Source of the DNA: Myxococcales bacterium
GTDB taxonomy: Bacteria; Myxococcota_A; Bradymonadia; UBA4248
Reading direction: 5' to 3'
Length of the DNA stretch: 29,955 nt
NCBI GenBank assembly: GCA_004554395.1
Contig: SFMP01000213.1
Span: 1-29,955, forward strand
Shown: positions 23,920 through 29,955 of the stretch, piece by piece
Numbering within the stretch: the stretch's first letter is position 1
Layout: every line of letters begins with the position of its first letter
Notes under the pieces: generated by a model
Told to the model about the DNA's origin: nothing
Database searches by the model: none
What the model saw: only the letters and a program-made list of their open reading frames with translations
Position numbers and translations under genes: made by a program

Positions 23920-24079
23920 GGTTGCGTTTTGCATTGCGTGTCGTGCGCTATGCGCCCCATGTGTCCAATGTATTCATAGCGATATGTGCCGGCGGCAAGA
24001 CGGCAACGGCAGGATTGGTCTTTGGAATGGCAAAGGTTGGCCAGGGCGTTGCGGGCGCGGCCATAGCGCCCGCACAAAT

Positions 24080-24323
24080 GCACGGCGTATGCGCACAGCG
24101 CAAGCGAGCACATAGCCGTGCTGCGAAGCGTATTGCCCCATGAGGGCAATAGCGTAGCCAAGCCGCGAAGCGTATTGCCCCCCCTGTGGGGGGCAATAGC
24201 GTAGCCAAGCCGCGAAGCGTATTGCCCCCCCCTGTGGGGGGCAATAGCGTAGCCAAGCCGCGAAGCGTATTGCCCCATGAGGGCAATAGCGTAGCCAGAG
24301 TCCGTATTGCCGGTGGCAATGCG
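24080..24323 (+). repeat. Hairpin cluster D, one type II and five type I elements
   Basis: A type II element at 24080-24121 has outer arms GCACGGC/GCCGTGC around one unpaired G and core TATG/CATA. Type I cores follow at 24131-24151, 24173-24198, 24220-24246, 24268-24288 and 24305-24321. The first four are separated by an identical spacer, from GCGTAGCC to GCGAAGC. Their stems differ in length: TATTG plus three to four C, seven C, eight C and three to four C. The last copy is imperfect (TATTGCC/GGCAATG). Confidence 0.9.
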
Positions 24324-24346
24324 GCGCTGCACAAGAGAAGGAAATG

Positions 24347-27300
24347 CTACGTTTCTTCGCTCATTTTGATGAATATGCCGAGTTTTTGTCGCAATTCCGA
24401 ATAACGTTCGGAAATATTGAATTCGAGTAGCATTTGGATTTGCGGGATCGACGTGTACGACAAGATCCATTGCGAGGGCGTTGGGGAGAGTTGGATGTCG
24501 GGGTTGTTGCGGCGGACGATGGCGGCGAGCGACGATTTGAGGTCGAGGCAGAACGCGTGTGCGATGTAGTTGTCGAGGGTGATGAGCGCCATTTGCATGG
24601 CGATGGGGTCGAAATTGAAGGCTTGAATGCCTTTTTGCGAGATGAATTCGATGATGTTGCGGCGGATGTTGCGCGGGATGAACGACTTGATGCGCGAGAG
24701 GATGTCGGGGGAGGTGCAACTTTCGTCGTAGAGGCCGATGAGGCCTGAGACGAGCATGGAGATGTTTGTCGAGGGCAGAATGACGAACGGCATCGTGCCG
24801 AGTTTGGTGTGAAGTAGTGCCGATGCGAGGTGGAAACGTTGCTCGCGTTCGGAGGCTTTTTCGAGTGCGCGGATGTTGAGAAGTAGCGTGTTGCGCATGT
24901 GCGGAGGTTTGGAGAAGACGAATTTGTCGCACTGGCAGAAGTTGATTTCGGGGAGGATGGTGCCCATGGCGGTGGCGATTTCCGATGCCATTTGTACGAT
25001 GTCGGGGTAGGCCGAGGCGGGCATCATGTCGAATTGTGGAAAGTCGAAGATTTGTGCATATTCTTCGCTCATACTGAGCAAACGCTGAATATTATAGTTA
25101 ATATCGGCGGGAGAGACCGAATATATTGCTTCGGGCGACATGATGCCGTGTTGTTTTGGCGCGCGCTGAATGTAGGACTTTTGAAGCGATCGATTGGGTT
25201 GGAATTGTGGGTCGAGGACTTCGAGTGTTTGTTCGACGCGAGCTTGTAGGTCGTTGCGGCCGGCGTTTGTGGCGATGTCGAGCATGACGCGGTAGGCGTC
25301 GGGGATGAAGGGCGAAAGACGCGCGGCGGCGGTGGCGAAGTGCATGGCGTCTTTAGGAGAAAAGACGTGTGCGGCCATGAGCTGTGTTTTGAACGAGTTG
25401 GGGGCGAGTTTTGCGGCGGCGATGGCGTATTTATCGGCCTCGAAGCGCATGTGTAGCGGGCCGGCGTAGGCGCGTGAGGCAAACTCATAGATAGCGATGC
25501 GCAATTCGTCGGTAACGTCTTGAATTTCGAGGATTTTTTCGACGAATGCCAACGTAATAGCGGGCTGGTGATTGTAGCTCAACCATTTGGCGACGTTGTC
25601 GAGCGTCTTTGCAGAATATTTCACGCCTTCGGCGATTTGCCGCATGAGATTCGGTATTTTTTCGCTTTGCTCTAAGTATTGGTAGATCGTCGCCATTTGT
25701 AGCAAGATTTTGACGTTTTTGGGCGGTTTGACCTTGCTATTGAGTCGTAGGAGGAGTGCCAGGGCTTCTTGGTATTTGCTTTGCGCGATGTAGAGGTCAG
25801 CCATATTTTCGATGGCGTTGACGTCGTCGGGCGATGCTTTGAGGACTTGTTCGAGCAGAGGTAGAGCGGCTTCGGGGCGATTGAGCTTGTGGATGTAGAG
25901 CGCGGCGAGCTGTTTTCGTGCGTCGACGAGCTTCGCCGGAGGGACGTTGTCGAGTCCGACGAGGATTTCGAGTGTATTTTTGGCATCGGCAAAGTGTCGT
26001 TCTTGGACTTCGATATTGGCGAGTTTTTGTAGCACGTCGTAGTTATCGGGTTCGATTTCGAGGATTTGTCGTAGTTTGATGGCGGCCTGTGTGGGGTTAT
26101 TGAACTCCTTGAGATAGATGTCGGCCATTTCGAGGTATCGCATGGCTTGATTTTCGCGAGAAATCGATCGCGTATGGATTTGCATGATGCCGTCGATGGC
26201 AGCGGAATCGCGTTTTTTACGAAGCAGATTGACGAGTTGGTCGCAGAGCTCCATTTGTTGCGGCGCGAGCATGAATGCTTGTTTGTAGTATTCGATAGCG
26301 GTGTCGGTTTGATGGAGTTTTTCTTCGGCGACTTTTCCGGCGTTTGTCCATGCGATGATGCGCATGGCGATGTTTTCGAGGTTTTGCGCTTGTAGCGCCA
26401 TGAATCGGCAATAGAGGTTGTCGTTGTTGAGTTTTGCCGCCATGTTCGTGGCGATGCGTATAGCGGGCAAATGCGACGGGTTATCTTCGACGATTTTGCA
26501 GACCATCGAAAACGCCTTTTGTGGTTGTGCGTTGTAGATGGTTTCGGCGATGGCGAGTTTGAGCTCAGTTTTGTCTTCGGGGAGAGCGTAATTGAGCCGT
26601 TTTTCGAGGAATGGGACGAGATTTGCGCGGCAAGGTTCCATGGCCTCGAGGCGTTCGTTTGCGATGATGTTGTCGGGGTCGAGAGCGAGAGCCGATTTGA
26701 GAGCGGCGATTTCGCCGTCGGAGACGTCGGGTTGAGTGGGGAATTGGTGGGCGATGAAAGCCGCCATATTGTAGAAGAAGACGGCGAAATCGCGATCGCT
26801 CGTATTTTGAGCGCGCTCGGTGAAGAGCGGCGGCAGCTCGGCATAGAGCCCGCGTCGGTATTGCGCCAAAATGAGCATATAGGCGACGCTCGTCGCTTCG
26901 GGCGAGAGGGCTAGGGCCAATTCGAGCGGATGAATGGCATCTTGTGGCGATTTGAGGATCCACGTGCGCAGATAGGCAATCGTCATGGCGCAAGTGCTCT
27001 TTGTGATTTGGTCGCGAGCCGTATTCGTATAATCTTGCAACATGTTGATGAGTGGCTCGATTCGCGCCGTTGCGGCATAGAGCATGGCGAGCAAGACGAC
27101 GGTGGGCAAGTGTGTCTTGTCGGCGGCGATGGCCATTTCGAGGATAGAGATGGCGCGATCGATGTCAGCAAATTGCGTATACGTTTTGAGGGCGACTTTG
27201 AAGAGCGTTCGAGCGCGATCGACCGGTTGTTGTAGACCTTGCGCGCGCCGAATAGCGAGCTCGTAGTAGGCGACTTTGTCGTTTGTCGTTTGATAGATGG

Positions 27301-29955
27301 TAGCCAGTTTTGTGTAGGCGATGGAGTGATTGGGCGAAAGGTCGAGAATCGTCTCGTAGCAAGCGATGGCCGATCGCGTATCGCACAATTTATATTCGTA
27401 GACCGTCGCGGCATTGAAGAGGACGACGATTTTTTCTTCGGGCTTTTTGAGCGTATCGACGAGATCTTTGGCGATGATGACGTACGTCTTCCAATCTTGA
27501 GTTTGGTTTAAAATTCGGAGCAAGTCGCGATAAATGCCAACAAAATTCGGCGTTTCGTCTTTGGCTTGCATTAAAAACTTAAACGCATAGTTAGGTTTGT
27601 TGAGTTTATAGCTACAAACACTAGCCATGCGCATGAGGAGATCGCGTCGTGCGGAGGGGGAAGTGAGGGTATTTTTTTCAGCGACATAGACGTCGATGAG
27701 TTTGTTCCAATTGCGCGTGCTCATGTAGATTTGTTCGAGGCAATGGAGCACGTGGACGTCGTCGGGGAATATCTCGAGGTATTGATTGTAGTAGATGATG
27801 GCGTTTTCGTATTGCCCGAGATTGTAGTGGAAGATCGTGGCCAGCGTGTGGAGGATCGAGGCGCGCAAGCGAGCGTCGAGCACGACATCGAGTCGCGCCA
27901 AGTAGATTTGTACGAGGCCGTTGTAGTCGTTTCGCGCACGTAGGATCGTTTCGAGGTATTCGAAGGCGATGCGCTGATCGGGATCGAGTGCTAGCGCACT
28001 TCGGAAGCAAGCTTCTGCGTCGTCGATTTTTTTGAGTTCGTCGTAGCAGAAGCAGCCCAAGTGCGCGAAGCGCGATGCGCCTTCTTCGCTATGGGCTTGT
28101 TCGATCGTGCTTTTGCGCACAGCCATTGCCTCGGGAATGGCATCGGTGACGCGCAATAAGAAGCAGTAATAATCGAGGATGATGGGATCGGTGACGCCTT
28201 CGTTGTAGATCGTGCGCAAATAGTCGCAAGCCAGGCTCTGGGCGTGGCCATTGATATCGGCGTTCAGAGCTCTCATGAGCATGAGCTCGTTGCGTTCTTT
28301 GGGCGATTGGGCGAATTTGAGCAAATCTTCGAGAATTTTGTCGCATTCGCGCCATTTCGCGGGATCGAGGGCGTAGTATTCGAGGAGGAGTTCAAGGGGG
28401 AGTTTGTCGTTTGGTCGGCATTTAATCGCCTGATTGAGCGCCGAAATCGCCCCTTCGCTGTCGGATAAGAGATCGAAGGCGACGGCACCGGCCAAGACGA
28501 AGACGGTATGCGACGAGGCCTTATCTTTTGTCGCTTGGGCAAACGAAATGCAGTGCTCGTAGAACGAATGGTAGGATTTTTGGCGCAACAGCACGCCCAT
28601 CGCGTGTTGATAGGCATAGAGAGAGCCGGGATCGAGCGATAGGACTTGGAGATATTCGTTGAGCCCAGCGGCTTTGCCCGGATCGAGGCTACTTTGGATA
28701 TCGGCCAATAGCGTATGGCAAACGATTTTAGCTTGTCGGTCGTCGGTGAGCGAGACGAGTTTTTCGAGGATTTCGCAACAATCGTCGAACCGCCCTTCGA
28801 AGAGGAAGAGTTGGAGCAGCGTGAGATGCGCCGAAATGCGTTTTGGCGCGAGGGCGACGGCACGGCAGAGCATGGCGATGCCGTCGTCGCGTTGGGTTGG
28901 GCCCGAGAAGTAGACGATGAGACCGCATTCTTCGAGCAAAATGGCTTGTTCTTCGGGCGACGATGTCGAATCGAGCGCCGATTGCAAGAGCGTGACGACG
29001 TCTTTTGGCTTGTTATAGGCTCGCGCAATGCGTCGCAATTCGTGAATCGCCGTCTGGCTCACGTGATTGGCTTCGAGAGCCTTGAGATAGCGGACATAGG
29101 CGAGTTTTTCGTATCCGGTGTGTTCGAGGATGCGGGCGATACAGAGCTGAATGGAGCATTCACGAGCGCCGTCGCGCGTGCGCATGTGCGTGATTTCGTC
29201 GTCGTATCCGGCGATGATATCTTCGAGCTCATCGGGGAGCGATTCATGGCGTTCGAGATGGACGTTATCGGAATGTCGAGCCGTGCCGACGTCGGATTCA
29301 TCGGGCTCGGGGAAAGTCTGGGGCGCCGAAAAGAAAGTTTCTCTGTTTTCGCTTTGCGATGGGGGGGCGCTCCATTGTAGCGGCATGCCGTCTTCGTCGA
29401 GTGGGCGTTGTTCGGTGGGGACAGCCGCAGGCGGCATACCGCTATCGGATGAAATCGTGGGATTTCGGCGTTTTTTGGTATTTTCTTCTTCGCCCGCGAT
29501 ACGGCAAGATTGCCCAACTTCGACGACAGCCCCCGAGTTCGGTGCATCGGCGCCCGTGGGCAAGCTCGATGGCTCGGATGGCGTTCGCGAAGGCGGTTTG
29601 ATCTTGGGCGCAACGCTACCACATGGCGTGGGATTGGGATCGGATGGTGCGCTTTCGGGGACTTTTTTTGATGTAAGGGGCAAGACGGGTGGCGCCTTGC
29701 GAGCCGATGCGCGCGCAAGCCCTGGAATATTGCTGATGTTATTGTCGCGGCTACCCAGCGATTTGACCGACGCAAGCCCCGGAATATTGCTGTAATTCTT
29801 ATCGATGACGTTTTCTTGGGATTTCGGCGAAGCAATACTGGGGATGCTACTGCGATTCTTATCGACGACGATTTCTTGGGATTTTGGCGAAGCAATACCA
29901 GGGATGCTGCTGCGATTCTTATCGACGACGATTTCTTGGGATTTTGGCGAAGCAA
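24347..29955 (-). CDS. Giant TPR-repeat protein, N-terminus beyond window
   Basis: At least 1868 residues. The frame is open to the window edge with no ATG, GTG or TTG start before 29683, so the true start lies outside. The visible N-terminus is four to five degenerate copies of a 20-residue unit (around SSIPGIASPKSQEIVVDKNR), followed by a Pro/Ser-rich disordered stretch and an acidic part. About 1400 residues of TPR units follow (for example AIACYETILDLSPNHSIAYT and EAALPLLEQVLKASPDDVN). The last 300 residues are a separate helical domain without a known motif (SRIKSFIPRNIRRNIIEFIS). No signal peptide is visible, so a cytoplasmic scaffold is likely, unless one lies beyond the edge. Such giants are common in myxobacteria-like genomes; function is unknown. 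Confidence 0.88.
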   Translation of the reverse strand, partial: ASPKSQEIVVDKNRSSIPGIASPKSQEIVVDKNRSSIPSIASPKSQENVIDKNYSNIPGLASVKSLGSRDNNISNIPGLARASARKAPPVLPLTSKKVPESAPSDPNPTPCGSVAPKIKPPSRTPSEPSSLPTGADAPNSGAVVEVGQSCRIAGEEENTKKRRNPTISSDSGMPPAAVPTEQRPLDEDGMPLQWSAPPSQSENRETFFSAPQTFPEPDESDVGTARHSDNVHLERHESLPDELEDIIAGYDDEITHMRTRDGARECSIQLCIARILEHTGYEKLAYVRYLKALEANHVSQTAIHELRRIARAYNKPKDVVTLLQSALDSTSSPEEQAILLEECGLIVYFSGPTQRDDGIAMLCRAVALAPKRISAHLTLLQLFLFEGRFDDCCEILEKLVSLTDDRQAKIVCHTLLADIQSSLDPGKAAGLNEYLQVLSLDPGSLYAYQHAMGVLLRQKSYHSFYEHCISFAQATKDKASSHTVFVLAGAVAFDLLSDSEGAISALNQAIKCRPNDKLPLELLLEYYALDPAKWRECDKILEDLLKFAQSPKERNELMLMRALNADINGHAQSLACDYLRTIYNEGVTDPIILDYYCFLLRVTDAIPEAMAVRKSTIEQAHSEEGASRFAHLGCFCYDELKKIDDAEACFRSALALDPDQRIAFEYLETILRARNDYNGLVQIYLARLDVVLDARLRASILHTLATIFHYNLGQYENAIIYYNQYLEIFPDDVHVLHCLEQIYMSTRNWNKLIDVYVAEKNTLTSPSARRDLLMRMASVCSYKLNKPNYAFKFLMQAKDETPNFVGIYRDLLRILNQTQDWKTYVIIAKDLVDTLKKPEEKIVVLFNAATVYEYKLCDTRSAIACYETILDLSPNHSIAYTKLATIYQTTNDKVAYYELAIRRAQGLQQPVDRARTLFKVALKTYTQFADIDRAISILEMAIAADKTHLPTVVLLAMLYAATARIEPLINMLQDYTNTARDQITKSTCAMTIAYLRTWILKSPQDAIHPLELALALSPEATSVAYMLILAQYRRGLYAELPPLFTERAQNTSDRDFAVFFYNMAAFIAHQFPTQPDVSDGEIAALKSALALDPDNIIANERLEAMEPCRANLVPFLEKRLNYALPEDKTELKLAIAETIYNAQPQKAFSMVCKIVEDNPSHLPAIRIATNMAAKLNNDNLYCRFMALQAQNLENIAMRIIAWTNAGKVAEEKLHQTDTAIEYYKQAFMLAPQQMELCDQLVNLLRKKRDSAAIDGIMQIHTRSISRENQAMRYLEMADIYLKEFNNPTQAAIKLRQILEIEPDNYDVLQKLANIEVQERHFADAKNTLEILVGLDNVPPAKLVDARKQLAALYIHKLNRPEAALPLLEQVLKASPDDVNAIENMADLYIAQSKYQEALALLLRLNSKVKPPKNVKILLQMATIYQYLEQSEKIPNLMRQIAEGVKYSAKTLDNVAKWLSYNHQPAITLAFVEKILEIQDVTDELRIAIYEFASRAYAGPLHMRFEADKYAIAAAKLAPNSFKTQLMAAHVFSPKDAMHFATAAARLSPFIPDAYRVMLDIATNAGRNDLQARVEQTLEVLDPQFQPNRSLQKSYIQRAPKQHGIMSPEAIYSVSPADINYNIQRLLSMSEEYAQIFDFPQFDMMPASAYPDIVQMASEIATAMGTILPEINFCQCDKFVFSKPPHMRNTLLLNIRALEKASEREQRFHLASALLHTKLGTMPFVILPSTNISMLVSGLIGLYDESCTSPDILSRIKSFIPRNIRRNIIEFISQKGIQAFNFDPIAMQMALITLDNYIAHAFCLDLKSSLAAIVRRNNPDIQLSPTPSQWILSYTSIPQIQMLLEFNISERYSELRQKLGIFIKMSEET
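29701..29955 (-). repeat. 60-bp in-frame tandem repeat in the giant TPR gene
   Basis: The unit repeats exactly every 60 bases, keeping the reading frame. The outermost copies (29821-29880 and 29881-29940) are nearly identical, while those at 29761 and 29701 are progressively degenerate. The array continues past the window edge. Confidence 0.9.

Larger units (their letters stand above)
23808..24346. other. Gene-free stretch with hairpin cluster D
   Basis: Between the giant TPR gene (3' end) and the VWA gene (5' end). It contains the VWA promoter candidate, one plain hairpin at 24050-24074 (TGCGGGCG pairing with CGCCCGCA) and cluster D. Reading frames across it translate the repeat and look non-coding. 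Confidence 0.65.

Noticed and set aside
24131..24321. Cluster D as a possible CRISPR array
   Set aside because: The 'spacers' are identical and the 'repeats' are hairpins of unequal length. No cas gene is present.
23889..24932. A 347-codon minus-strand frame over cluster D and the end of the giant TPR gene
   Set aside because: It translates the hairpin repeats and then an out-of-frame shadow of the TPR gene. The VWA promoter candidate also lies in it.
29059..29955. A 298-codon minus-strand frame at the right edge
   Set aside because: It is a shifted reading of the 60-bp repeat and the start of the TPR gene. The TPR frame is open throughout and continues into recognisable TPR units.

Overview
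The window looks like part of the chromosome of a Gram-negative bacterium of the Myxococcota/Bradymonadota (former deltaproteobacterial) type. I infer this from the gene content: lipoproteins with lipoboxes, a signal-peptide protein that resembles an outer-membrane barrel, an MJ0042-type zinc-ribbon membrane protein, an FHA protein with a zinc ribbon, a TonB-like protein with a Pro/Lys linker, a VWA lipoprotein with many cysteines, and very large TPR proteins. I saw no rRNA, tRNA, intact insertion sequence, phage gene or CRISPR array. No marker gene fixes the species.

Layout, left to right. 1-684 is the decayed 3' part of an Rpn/PD-(D/E)XK nuclease-like gene, followed by a hairpin-repeat cluster (A). 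1112-1998 holds a small metallophosphoesterase and a DUF486 membrane protein. 2072-4587 (minus) holds a small putative lipoprotein and an M3 metallopeptidase lipoprotein. Divergent from these, 5114-6247 encodes a zinc-ribbon/TM/TPR-like protein, followed by a 126-bp tandem repeat. 6720-8801 is a uridine-kinase-like P-loop protein fused to a cyclic-nucleotide-binding-like domain. 8942-9553 is long-form hpf, with its own extended -10 promoter and structured leader. Hairpin cluster B lies between two facing terminators.

The rest is almost all on the minus strand. In transcription order from the right these are: a giant TPR protein that runs off the window edge (24347-29955+), hairpin cluster D, a VWA lipoprotein, a putative outer-membrane protein with an acidic segment, hairpin cluster C, a 1313-residue exported TPR/HEAT protein overlapping a GAF/HATPase sensor gene, the operon rsfS-rlmH-comF-like-ykgJ-like-tonB-like, an FHA protein with a clear sigma70-type promoter, and a Cys-rich lipoprotein.

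Two threads link the genes. One is ribosome care (hpf, rsfS, rlmH). The other is the cell envelope (M3 peptidase, TonB-like, VWA, Cys-rich and putative outer-membrane proteins, exported TPR/HEAT protein).

The most unusual item is a family of short intergenic hairpins in four clusters. They share a TATTG...CAATA core, a single unpaired G (or C, by strand) just outside the core, and outer arms that differ from copy to copy but still pair.
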